A DNA stretch of 64,000 bases from assembly GCF_047501175.1 (NCBI RefSeq), contig NZ_JBEQWH010000003.1, forward strand, positions 62,001 through 126,000. The letters are read 5' to 3'. The notes under the pieces were generated by a model. That model saw only the letters and a list, made by a program, of their open reading frames with translations, was not told where the DNA came from and searched no databases. Of the stretch, positions 28,116 to 37,332 are shown in pieces. Position 1 is the first letter of the stretch. Each line of letters opens with the position of its first letter. The stretch is from Methanoprimaticola sp047501175. GTDB taxonomy: Archaea; Thermoplasmatota; Thermoplasmata; Methanomassiliicoccales; Methanomethylophilaceae. A program made the translations under genes and the position numbers.

Positions 28116-28418
28116 TCACTCTATATCCATGACGTCGGTGAACCCTGTGGCCTCGAAGACCTCCATCACCGTGTCACGGACGTTTATGATCCTCATGCCA
28201 CCCTGTTTGGACATCACCTTGTGGGTCGACAGTATCACCCTGAGCCCTGCGCTGGATATGTACTCCAGCTCGGACATGTCGAATGTCAGGCTGTCCATGC
28301 CCGCCATGTTCCTGATCCTGGCATCCAGCTCCGGGGCGGTGTTGGTGTCAAGCCTCCCCGTAAGCTTCAACGTCAGGTCCCTTCCATTCATATTCTCGAT
28401 TATATCCACTTCAAACAC
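28116..28418 (-). CDS. STAS-domain protein, anti-anti-sigma (RsbV/SpoIIAA) type
   Basis: A 100-residue single STAS domain. The phosphorylation loop is YISSAGLRVIL, with Ser56 as the expected target, followed by the usual helix and RIINVRDTVMEVFEATGF. It would be phosphorylated by the RsbW-like kinase (23079) and dephosphorylated by the PP2C protein (24372). GTG 28418 starts four nt after the ABC gene stop, and the GH3 gene begins within 20 nt of its own stop, so all are probably co-transcribed. Confidence 0.88.
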   Translation of the reverse strand: MFEVDIIENMNGRDLTLKLTGRLDTNTAPELDARIRNMAGMDSLTFDMSELEYISSAGLRVILSTHKVMSKQGGMRIINVRDTVMEVFEATGFTDVMDIE

Positions 28419-28422
28419 CTCT

Positions 28423-30189
28423 TCAGGAGGACATACTGCGATACATGTCGGCGTACTCGCCGTCCAGTGCCATGAGCTCGTCGTGCGAACCGACCTCGCG
28501 TATGCTCCCGCCCTTCATGAAAATGATTTTGTCCGCGTTCCTTATGGTGAACAGCCTGTGTGCGATGATGAAGGTCGTCTTGCCCTCCATCATGTCCTCC
28601 ATCGCCTTTGTGACCAGGGCCTCGGTCCTGGTGTCCATGTTGGAGGTCGCCTCGTCCAGTATCAGGATCCTCGGGTCCGACAGGACGGTCCTTGCCAGGA
28701 CCAGCAGCTGCTTCTCCCCGACGGATATCCCCGAGTTCTCCTCGCTTATCCTCGTATCGTACCCGTCGGGCAAAGTCTCTATGAACGACTCGCACCCGAC
28801 CGCACGGGCGGCCGCCTTTATCTCGTCCATGGTCGCCCCCTCCTTCCCGTAGCCTATGTTCTCGGCGACGGAACCGCCGAACACCCAGGACTCCTGGAGC
28901 ACCATGCCGAACGCCTTCCTGAGGTCGTTCCTGTTGATGTCCTTGGTATCCATCCCGTCGAGCGTGATGCTTCCGCCCTGGATCTCGTAGAACCTCATGA
29001 GCAGGTTTATGACCGTGGTCTTGCCGGCGCCGGACGGGCCCACTATGGCAGTGACCGTCCCGGGTTCGGCGGTGAACGAGACGCCGTCGAAGAGGGTCCT
29101 GTCCGGGGTGTATCCGAAGACCACATCGTCGAACCTCACCTCGCCGCGTATGGACGCGGGATCAATGGAGCCCTTCCCGGACTCGTCAGGCTCCTCCTCG
29201 GTGTCCAGGATGTCGAACAGCCTCTCCATGGCGGAGAATCCAAGCTGGATCTGCCCGAGCGAGGTCGCGGTGGATATGAGCGGTCCGCTCAGCATCTGGC
29301 CGTACATCAGGTATGCCAGGAACCCCCCTATGGTCAGGTCGCCCTGCATGATCAGGTAGGCCCCGAAGACCGCGGTGCAGATGTAGCCTATGTTGTTTAT
29401 GATCGTGCTCAGGGGGTTTATCAACCCGGACAGGAACCTGGCCTTCACATACGACCTGTGGGAGCGCATGTTGATCTCGCTGAAGGAATCCTTCGAGAGC
29501 CCCTCCATGTTGTAGGACCTCACCAGCGAATGGTTGGAGATCACGTCTCCCATGTACCCGTTCAGCTCCCCGACGGTCTCCTGCTGCACCTTGAAGTTCC
29601 TGCGGGTCCTCTTGGCGATGGCCTTGGTGAGCAGGAACGCCACGGGCATCAGTGCGAGGTAGACGAGCGCGAGCATCGGGTTGATCACGACCATCATCAG
29701 CAGCACGAAGACCAGAACGATCACGTTGCTGATCAGGGTGGCCAGGTCCGTCTCGACCAGGGACTCCATGGCGGTCATGTCGTTGGTGAGGCATGCGGTG
29801 ACGTCACCGTGGGGATGGACGTCCATGTAGTTGATCGGAAGGTTGTGGAGCTTCCTGTGAAGCGAACGGCGGAAGTTGTACGTCACATCCCTGGAGACCT
29901 TCAGCATGCACCTCCCGGACACTATGCTGAACCCGTGTCCCGCGACGTACAGCCCGGCTATCAGCACCAGGGCCATTGCGACATGAGACAGGTCGATCGG
30001 AATCCCGTCGGACATGCATGCACTGAGATAGTCCAGCACATCCCCCGCCTTCATGGGAGCGAAGGTGAGCGCGAAGCTCCCGATGACCATGACGGCCACG
30101 GACAGCCATACCAGCTTCCTGTTCTTCCCCATGTATGCGAACAGCCTTCCGAGGAGGTGCATGGACGACTGTTGACTCTGTGCCTTCAC
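28423..30189 (-). CDS. ABC exporter half-transporter (permease-ATPase), second subunit
   Basis: A 588-residue type IV (MsbA/LmrA-like) exporter. Six transmembrane helices occupy residues ~20-320 and the nucleotide-binding domain ~340-585, with Walker A GPSGAGKT, a signature region ISVGEKQLL (degenerate LSGGQ), and ILILDEATSNMD. GTG 30189 overlaps the upstream ABC stop (GTGA). The two half-transporters probably form a heterodimer. With the GH3 enzyme in the same operon, export of a conjugate is an inference. The altered signature motif suggests a heterodimer with one degenerate site. Confidence 0.85.
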   Translation of the reverse strand: MKAQSQQSSMHLLGRLFAYMGKNRKLVWLSVAVMVIGSFALTFAPMKAGDVLDYLSACMSDGIPIDLSHVAMALVLIAGLYVAGHGFSIVSGRCMLKVSRDVTYNFRRSLHRKLHNLPINYMDVHPHGDVTACLTNDMTAMESLVETDLATLISNVIVLVFVLLMMVVINPMLALVYLALMPVAFLLTKAIAKRTRRNFKVQQETVGELNGYMGDVISNHSLVRSYNMEGLSKDSFSEINMRSHRSYVKARFLSGLINPLSTIINNIGYICTAVFGAYLIMQGDLTIGGFLAYLMYGQMLSGPLISTATSLGQIQLGFSAMERLFDILDTEEEPDESGKGSIDPASIRGEVRFDDVVFGYTPDRTLFDGVSFTAEPGTVTAIVGPSGAGKTTVINLLMRFYEIQGGSITLDGMDTKDINRNDLRKAFGMVLQESWVFGGSVAENIGYGKEGATMDEIKAAARAVGCESFIETLPDGYDTRISEENSGISVGEKQLLVLARTVLSDPRILILDEATSNMDTRTEALVTKAMEDMMEGKTTFIIAHRLFTIRNADKIIFMKGGSIREVGSHDELMALDGEYADMYRSMSS

Positions 30190-31910
30190 TCCATCCCCTC
30201 CTTCGACACGTATGACTGTATGGCATGGAACTCCTGATAGAGCCCGCACTCCCGCATGAGGGACTCATGCGTCCCCTGTGCGACTATCCTGCCCTTGTCC
30301 ATGACTATGATGTTGTCCGCATCGCGGATCGTGCTGATCTTCTGGGCGACCATCAGGACGGTCTTCCCCTTCAGATGCTCCTTGATGTTCCTCCTGGCCG
30401 CGGCCTCGGTCTTGGCGTCCAACGCGGAGAAGCAGTCGTCGAACACATAGACGTCTGCATCCTTCGCCACGGCCCTCGCCAACGACAGCCTCTGCCTCTG
30501 TCCCCCGGAGACGTTCATCCCTCCCTGGGCCATGACCGTGTCCAGACCGTCGGGCATCCCGTCCAGGGCCTCCGAGAATAGCGACAGCCTGCACGCCTCG
30601 TACGCATCCTCGCGTGATATGCCGGACCCCATGGACACGTTTGCGTACACGGTGTCGTTGAGGACCATCGTCCTCTGGCTCGCGACGGACACCGAATCCC
30701 TCAGTGCGACGAGATCCATCCGGCGGACATCGACCCCTCCGATCAGGACGCTTCCCGTCGTAGGGTCGCACATGCGATTGACCATGTTCACTATCGTAGT
30801 CTTGCCGGAACCCGTGGAGCCTATCAGCGCCGTGGTCGTCCCGGCCTTCACCTTGAAGCTTATCCCGGACACGACGCTCTTGGCACCTGGATATCCGAAG
30901 GACACGTCCCTGAACTCTATGTCGCTGCCCGAGGCCACCTGGACATCGTCGGCCGTATCCATGGACGGCTCGGTGCCGAGGACCTCCTCCAGCCTCTCCG
31001 ATGCCACGATGGTCTTCGGTATGACCCTCACGATGAAAGGCACGATTGCCAGACAGCTGATGAAGTAGGTTATGTATTGGAAGAACAGGATGAGGTCGGA
31101 GATCTCCACGATGCCCGACTGCAGCTCCATGGATCCCAGATAATATATCACGAGTATGCACAGGTTCATCGCCAGGAGACCCACGGGCGTGAGGTAGTAG
31201 AGCTTCAGCGATGCACGGTACGACGCCTCGTTTAGGTCGTCGTTCATGTCATCGAACCTGCGCATCTCGTGGGACTGCCTTCCGAAGGCGCGGATGGTAC
31301 GGACCCCGTCCAGCTTCTCCCTGAACAGGTCGTTCAGGACATCCAGCTTCTGCTGGACCTTCATGAACATCGGCAATGTCCTGAAGCTCTTCACGAAGAG
31401 GAACGCCATCGTTATCGCGAATGCCACGACCAGGACCGCACACAGGGTCGGGTTTATGAACGCCGCCGCCAGGGTCAGGGCGATTATCAGTACCGGGACC
31501 TGCATGGCATCGCGGAGTATGTCGATGAAGAAGATCTGGACGCGCGTGGTGTCGGATGTCACGCGGGTCATCAGGCTGGCTCCGCCGAAACGATTGAAAT
31601 CGGACTGCGAGAAGGACAGGATCTTGGAGAAGACGTCCTTGCGTATGTCGCAGGTGATGGTCGACGTCAGGCGGGATGCCAGGTACGACACCGCCACCAT
31701 GCAAAGACCGTACAGGACGGTCAGGGCGATCATCCTGATGCCGGAGGACACCACGAAATCCATGTCGGAGGTCGCGACACCGTCGTCCAGAATGCTCTTG
31801 GTGTGGGCCATGACCTGCAGCTGTACGAAGACCTGCAGCAATGTGAGAGCCAGAAGAAGGAGGACCTCCTTCCAATGGGGTTTCAGATAGTCATTCAACA
31901 AAGCCTTCAT
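30186..31910 (-). CDS. ABC exporter half-transporter (permease-ATPase), first subunit
   Basis: A 574-residue exporter: six helices in residues ~15-300, then the ATPase domain with Walker A GSTGSGKT, signature MNVSGGQRQRLSLARA, and Walker B VYVFDDCFSALDAKTE. The Asp-Cys in place of the catalytic Glu after Walker B marks the degenerate site usual in heterodimeric exporters. MKALLNDYLKPHWKE at 31910 is the family-like start with GGTG upstream; an in-frame ATG at 32003, 26 nt after a TTTTAAG box, would add 31 residues. It is first in the four-gene operon with its partner, STAS and GH3. Confidence 0.85.
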   Translation of the reverse strand: MKALLNDYLKPHWKEVLLLLALTLLQVFVQLQVMAHTKSILDDGVATSDMDFVVSSGIRMIALTVLYGLCMVAVSYLASRLTSTITCDIRKDVFSKILSFSQSDFNRFGGASLMTRVTSDTTRVQIFFIDILRDAMQVPVLIIALTLAAAFINPTLCAVLVVAFAITMAFLFVKSFRTLPMFMKVQQKLDVLNDLFREKLDGVRTIRAFGRQSHEMRRFDDMNDDLNEASYRASLKLYYLTPVGLLAMNLCILVIYYLGSMELQSGIVEISDLILFFQYITYFISCLAIVPFIVRVIPKTIVASERLEEVLGTEPSMDTADDVQVASGSDIEFRDVSFGYPGAKSVVSGISFKVKAGTTTALIGSTGSGKTTIVNMVNRMCDPTTGSVLIGGVDVRRMDLVALRDSVSVASQRTMVLNDTVYANVSMGSGISREDAYEACRLSLFSEALDGMPDGLDTVMAQGGMNVSGGQRQRLSLARAVAKDADVYVFDDCFSALDAKTEAAARRNIKEHLKGKTVLMVAQKISTIRDADNIIVMDKGRIVAQGTHESLMRECGLYQEFHAIQSYVSKEGME

Positions 31911-32218
31911 CGATACGTTCCACCCGATCTTCGACATTACGAACAGGGGCCCGGCGAGGTTCTCTCGGATTCCACGGATCTTCACCGGACCCATCCTACG
32001 CATGTTATGAGAGATGATGTCTTAAAATGATTCACCTTGTCTGCACATGGACATCTGGATCCATCGACGGATGTACACAGAATATTCAGATGACCTGGGA
32101 ATTACTAGGCGACTTTGCATTCTGTGGAGAATGGAGGGGCGATGCCCCATTATATGACGTTCAAAGGATGATCCTCCAACCTATGATGATCACTCAAACA
32201 TTATGGAAAAGAGTTTGA
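31911..32218 (-). other. Intergenic region upstream of the ABC-STAS-GH3 operon
   Basis: About 300 nt. A TATA-like TTTTAAG (near 32023-32029, minus strand) could drive the operon. The remainder (32040-32218) is A+T-rich with no convincing gene; a 63-codon plus-strand frame has no supporting signals. Confidence 0.3.
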
Positions 32219-32245
32219 TGGCCCAAGTATCCAAAACCTGGGCCA
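32219..32245 (-). terminator. Hairpin after the third giant surface gene
   Basis: TGGCCCA (32219-32225) and TGGGCCA (32239-32245) form a 7-bp stem, 15 nt beyond the stop of the minus-strand surface-protein gene. Confidence 0.5.
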
Positions 32246-32259
32246 TAATGGCTGAGACC

Positions 32260-35200
32260 TCAAATACGCTTATGTAGAGCCACTACAGCCACAAACACGA
32301 TAGCGATCACAACGATTGCAACACCGATGTAGACCATCGTATTACTATCATTGGTTAATTCGGGCGCAGGCAATTCATCCACGACAAACAACGAAAAGTG
32401 ATCCGTCTGGAAGACGAACGACTTCATGGCCTCATCAAACACTGATTCCATGAACTTACGTGTCCCATCCCCGTCGATGTAGAATACTCCAAGGGCCTTG
32501 GGATCTGCACCCATGGAATCAGAGTATGGTATCATGACCGTAACAGTCCCACCAAGCAGATGGTACTTGTCAGCTCCAACAGTCGCCGTCAGGATTAACC
32601 CGAAACTATCTCCCTTAGAGGATTGCTGAGCCTCCGTAAGATCCGAATCATCGGACTCCGACATCCGGACTGTGACATCCTTTCCTGGTTCGGTAAGGGT
32701 ACCGATCACATCATAATCAAGATGCATGGACCCAGTCTGACACACGACCTTGAATTCAGCTCCAATATCCATTATGGCGATCATTGACCCAGGACTGAGT
32801 GTAATATCCGCAGTCGATTCCGAATCGGTCCCTATCTGGATAACCTTACCAGAGGATTCGGCAGAGACCTTTTCCGATACTGCCTCGGTCAGAACTACAG
32901 CCTGACGTATCAAAGCATCGTCCACCGGTCCAGACGAAACGGACACGGTGGTATTAACCTTGGTACTTTCAGAGTCCACCATAGCTTCGGTCCTAACACT
33001 ACCATCATCGGACTCTGCCTTGACGACCTCCGTGGAGGATGTGACATCCCCTTTGGAATCCATGACCTCGGTGGTTTCTAACATCACGAAACCACCATCT
33101 ATCTTGGTAGTCTCCGTGACCTTCTCAGTAGAGAACGTGACGTTATCATCCGCATCCTTGACCTCCTCCTTCTCGGTCACGGTCGTTGTCGTACCGCTTA
33201 TAGTCGTGGTCGTGAAACTGGATGTGGACCCTATCCTGTTCCCTTCGGAATCTTTCTCGATCACAGTAGTTTCTACGATGGTCTCCTTCACATCCCCCTC
33301 CGTCTTCTCAGAGGTTGTGGTCTCAGTGATGATGGATCCTGTTACATTACCCTCGGGGTCCTTCTCCACCACAGTCGTCGACTCGGTCTTGGAACCATCG
33401 GGATTCTTAATTGTCTCGGTAGTCGTCTCAGTCGTCGATCCGTCTGGATGCTCCTCTACGTCAGTCTTCGGTTCATCAGGCTTTATCGGTGGGGTGATGG
33501 TTCCACCGCCTCCCGACGAATCCCTGGCAAGACTGTACGTCTTTACATCACCATTGGTCGATGTCACAATATGGTAGTTGGAGACATTATCAGAGACGCT
33601 AGTGACGATTGGACCATTCACTGATAAGGTAGCCCCGGTCGCAGAAAGCAAAACAGATGCAACAGTCCCCGATCCAGTAAAAGTCAATGATCCGGCATTA
33701 GTCACAGTTCCAGAGATACTGTATGTGTTGAGATCTATGAGAACCGTTCCAGACGGGAACACAATATTCTGCATCACATCTGTCTCCAATCTCATCTGAG
33801 ATATTCCAGCAGCAATGGCATCTTCAATTGTGATGTAGTACACCCCATCTGAAAAAACCATAGCTTTTTGAACCTTCCACACTGTCAAACCTTCAAATGT
33901 GGACTCTTCAGCCACATAACCGGTTGCAATATACTTCGAATCCCTACTGGAATCAAAGAACGAAACCATACCGCCGGTAATGAATCCTGAGAGGTTCTCG
34001 CTGTATATCGGATGTGTGCCACCGTTATCTGTTTTGAACAATCCGTCAGTAATCGAGATCGATACCTTGTCTATGGATGCTTGATCGTTATTCATTGGGT
34101 TGCTCTGATACAGTGCAGAGTATCCAACGAGCTTTCCATTATTGACGGTCACGGACAAATTTAGTTTTGTCGTATGCTGAGATATTGCCAATCCCGCACC
34201 TTCGGTCGTGGTCCCGCTCCCGTCTGGACGTGTCTCTGTAGGGGAAGATGTAGATGATATGGTCCCATCGTCTATGGTCAGATATCCTGCACGAATCTCG
34301 ATACCTGAATCCACACCTTCAATTGTAGTCCCCGATCCAGACACTGTCATAATACCCATCTGCGGATGATACACCCCCAGGGCTCCCTTGATTGTTCCAC
34401 CCTGTATGTCAATCGTGGTTCCATGACGTGAACCATTTCCCGCGATAGCGATGCCCGATACGTCTATCGTCGTACCATCCAGAACGGTGAGCTTCATACC
34501 GATGTAATCCTGAGGCACTGCATTTCCATCATCGTAAGCACCAATTATGGCCACGCCTACGACCCCGTACGTATCATATGTATTCTCAAATTCCCTGAGT
34601 TCGGTACCAGATCTCAGTTCGACAGAACCCACTGCGGCATCACCGTTTTTCCCACTGGGATTCATATAAATTATGTAGTTATAGTATGGAGAGGACTTAT
34701 CACTACGGGGATATGCACTGATTGTCACATCCTCAAGAATGAGGTCTACACCGCCGGTTATGTGTATCGTACGGAATTCGACAGCTTTGCCATTCCCACG
34801 ATTATCGTTTATAGACCCATTGACAATCGTCAGAGTTGTATCTCCTCCTGAGATAGAAATGAAATCACGCTCATCGATTCCATCGGACGAACCTTCGATG
34901 TTTATCTTATAACCTCCCAAATCGAGAATGATTTCCATACTCCCTTTTGAAATCTGAATCTTATCAGACGTTGTAACATCACTGAGCAATGTTATTGTCT
35001 CTCCATCGGAAACACCGTTAAAAGCATCATTCAATGTCTTGTAAGGCACTACTTTTTGAGTCTCCAGATCAAAGACATATGCCACTACATCCACAGTCTC
35101 ATTCGTAAGATTCCCACTGCTAAATGACGTGGGATTGCTGACAACACTGTCTCCCTTCGTTATTGTACCTGTATTTTTGAAATTATACAGAATACCATCA

Positions 35201-37044
35201 TTGTATGCATATCCTCCTATGATTCCAATTGTTCCACCAGTCGCAGTTATATTTCCAGTGTTTGAACAATTGATCATAGTTACATATGACGATCTGTCGC
35301 TTGGATCGCTCCCCGTACTCGAAGATCCCCAAAATGCACCAACATTGAAGCATCCTGTAACATTCATCTCATTCGTACAATTTACGAAGTTCTGCGTAGT
35401 TGGAGTATTGCTGTAGTATCCCAGATACCCAATCCAACCTCCACAGTAGTAGCTTGCATCATTTACATAGTCACCAAAGATTTTGATATTGATGAAATTG
35501 CTACTTCCATAAAGTTCCCCAACCAATGCACCCATGACTCCTGACTGAGTGTGGAGATCTGCACCCACAATAGTTAGATCTTGGAAACTGGCACCTTCCG
35601 TGACACTGAACAGGCCGATACTCCCGGATGCAAGATCGATTTTCAAATTGGATATTGTATGATTGTTCCCGAATAATGTCCCACCGAAAGCTACCTCTCC
35701 ATCGTATCCCAGTGGCAAGAACTTGATTCCATTGAGGTCTATGTCGTTATCTAGAACAATGTCATTGGAAAACACACCACGATCATCACAATTGTCAAGC
35801 ATCACAAAATGCATCAACTGCAGCTCAGTGGCCGTTTTTATGTGGTACGCACCATCATTGAGACCCGGAACACCAATTATTTCCCCGTCTAAGTCTACGT
35901 AATGACCCATATCATTGATGTATCCATCAGCGATAGTGGATACATCGATGAGTCCTTTATTGAGGAGATAGCCATTTAGATTCAGTACCCCCCCCCCACC
36001 CATGGTCAATGTAATACCAGGTGAGATTTCCATAAACGCATTATTGGGTAAGGTTATTTCCTTGTCAATCGTCAGATCTTCGATGATTGTTATACCGCTG
36101 TAGTCTGCAGAGCTCAATGCATTCTCAAGATCATCCATATTTGATACAGAAATCTCATTCTTAGCACCTATAACAATGAAACCAGTGGATTCCTTGGATG
36201 TGAAACAATCATATTGAACATAATCACTGGGATCCACATGATATGTCCCACCCGTCAACGTGACAGTTCCACCGCTTCCCTGCACATCCACACCGGAATA
36301 GGTTGATTTGAAAGTTCCACCGCTTATCATGGTCGTACTAGGTCCAGAACCTGATCCATACCATACAGGAGCCTGATATTCTGTGGAGAAATTCCCCCCA
36401 CTGATTGTAAGGATGCCACGATTATGTATTGCAGCAGTACCGTTGTCAAAAGACTTGAACTCACCAGTGGTAAAAACGGTTCCACTTGTTATTGTAGTAT
36501 CCCCATTCTGATTACGAATGGCATTTCCGCCCTGAGATGATATGATGATATTCTCAATGGTCAGACTTCCACCCTGATTACGTACAGTCGATGTACAACC
36601 ATATGTTGCAGAAGAACTGATCGTGCCTGGAGAACCGCTAGAGTCGGTAATCTTCAGAACTCCTTCATTACGAATCACCTGAGCATTCCCGTACGTATCT
36701 GCATCAGTTTGAAGCTGTGCTGAGATATCGTATGAGTTGAGATCCAAGACTATGGTGCGGCCATTCGGTATTGTCGCTACGGTTTTCAAAACTGAACCGG
36801 GATTAATCGTTCCATAGCTAATATCACTCAATAGCTTGATTGTCACATCACCAGTGCTATTATCAATCGCATCCTGTAAGGACATATACTTCTCTGTCCC
36901 CACTTCAGCCAAATATACATCTTCTGAAGAACCTGTTCCAACAGGTTCACCAGAAATTGCAGTGTCATTCACAGGGACTGTCATCAACATACCTACAACC
37001 AAAACGGTCGCGATTGTTAATAGACAGACTTTAGGTCCATTCAT
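32260..37044 (-). CDS. Giant beta-helix surface protein with GLUG motifs, Thr/Glu-rich stalk and C-terminal anchor
   Basis: A ~1594-residue surface protein. ATG 37044 has GGAGGCG six nt upstream and begins a signal peptide (MNGPKVCLLTIATVLVVG). Residues ~60-360 are beta-helix repeats (ISGGTF, LTISGGNFS types). ALVGELYG and GGWIGYLGYY in the middle are GLUG-like motifs. A 200-residue Thr/Glu/Asp-rich segment has imperfect repeats (EKDxEGNxxGS then TETTT). The protein ends in a transmembrane helix and short basic tail (LHKRI). A 10-G tract (35988-35997) encodes Gly-Gly-Gly-Gly in frame at about residue 350; slippage there would truncate the protein. The gene is clearly more A+T-rich than its surroundings, suggesting separate origin. 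Confidence 0.85.
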   Translation of the reverse strand: MNGPKVCLLTIATVLVVGMLMTVPVNDTAISGEPVGTGSSEDVYLAEVGTEKYMSLQDAIDNSTGDVTIKLLSDISYGTINPGSVLKTVATIPNGRTIVLDLNSYDISAQLQTDADTYGNAQVIRNEGVLKITDSSGSPGTISSSATYGCTSTVRNQGGSLTIENIIISSQGGNAIRNQNGDTTITSGTVFTTGEFKSFDNGTAAIHNRGILTISGGNFSTEYQAPVWYGSGSGPSTTMISGGTFKSTYSGVDVQGSGGTVTLTGGTYHVDPSDYVQYDCFTSKESTGFIVIGAKNEISVSNMDDLENALSSADYSGITIIEDLTIDKEITLPNNAFMEISPGITLTMGGGGVLNLNGYLLNKGLIDVSTIADGYINDMGHYVDLDGEIIGVPGLNDGAYHIKTATELQLMHFVMLDNCDDRGVFSNDIVLDNDIDLNGIKFLPLGYDGEVAFGGTLFGNNHTISNLKIDLASGSIGLFSVTEGASFQDLTIVGADLHTQSGVMGALVGELYGSSNFINIKIFGDYVNDASYYCGGWIGYLGYYSNTPTTQNFVNCTNEMNVTGCFNVGAFWGSSSTGSDPSDRSSYVTMINCSNTGNITATGGTIGIIGGYAYNDGILYNFKNTGTITKGDSVVSNPTSFSSGNLTNETVDVVAYVFDLETQKVVPYKTLNDAFNGVSDGETITLLSDVTTSDKIQISKGSMEIILDLGGYKINIEGSSDGIDERDFISISGGDTTLTIVNGSINDNRGNGKAVEFRTIHITGGVDLILEDVTISAYPRSDKSSPYYNYIIYMNPSGKNGDAAVGSVELRSGTELREFENTYDTYGVVGVAIIGAYDDGNAVPQDYIGMKLTVLDGTTIDVSGIAIAGNGSRHGTTIDIQGGTIKGALGVYHPQMGIMTVSGSGTTIEGVDSGIEIRAGYLTIDDGTISSTSSPTETRPDGSGTTTEGAGLAISQHTTKLNLSVTVNNGKLVGYSALYQSNPMNNDQASIDKVSISITDGLFKTDNGGTHPIYSENLSGFITGGMVSFFDSSRDSKYIATGYVAEESTFEGLTVWKVQKAMVFSDGVYYITIEDAIAAGISQMRLETDVMQNIVFPSGTVLIDLNTYSISGTVTNAGSLTFTGSGTVASVLLSATGATLSVNGPIVTSVSDNVSNYHIVTSTNGDVKTYSLARDSSGGGGTITPPIKPDEPKTDVEEHPDGSTTETTTETIKNPDGSKTESTTVVEKDPEGNVTGSIITETTTSEKTEGDVKETIVETTVIEKDSEGNRIGSTSSFTTTTISGTTTTVTEKEEVKDADDNVTFSTEKVTETTKIDGGFVMLETTEVMDSKGDVTSSTEVVKAESDDGSVRTEAMVDSESTKVNTTVSVSSGPVDDALIRQAVVLTEAVSEKVSAESSGKVIQIGTDSESTADITLSPGSMIAIMDIGAEFKVVCQTGSMHLDYDVIGTLTEPGKDVTVRMSESDDSDLTEAQQSSKGDSFGLILTATVGADKYHLLGGTVTVMIPYSDSMGADPKALGVFYIDGDGTRKFMESVFDEAMKSFVFQTDHFSLFVVDELPAPELTNDSNTMVYIGVAIVVIAIVFVAVVALHKRI
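35988..35997 (-). repeat. Poly-G tract (10, coding strand) inside the surface-protein gene
   Basis: Ten G within codons for MGGGGV. The frame is open through it, so this gene is ON as sequenced; gain or loss of one G would stop translation after roughly a fifth of the protein. Confidence 0.9.
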
Positions 37045-37332
37045 ATTACGCCTCCAGTCTAAAAATGAGTCCACATACTCATGTGTGCATTTGAAGCACA
37101 CTATAATCAATATCAATTATACATAACTTAAAAACTTCGAATGGAAGGTCATACTTCCTTTTCGGATTCCAGAATATAGTCAATGCGACCTTTATTCCAT
37201 GACCTTTCTAAGATCGAACAACACCCATTGTTCAAAAACACTGAGATATCGACCCAGACAACGTTAGAATCCTTACTGCTTAGGTAGATTCTTTCTCGAT
37301 TGAACAACGACATATCGATCTGGATTCCCCAA

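Noticed and set aside
32027..32218. 63-codon plus-strand gene upstream of the ABC operon
   Set aside because: No start signals, no recognisable domain, and it covers the likely operon promoter and a terminator hairpin.
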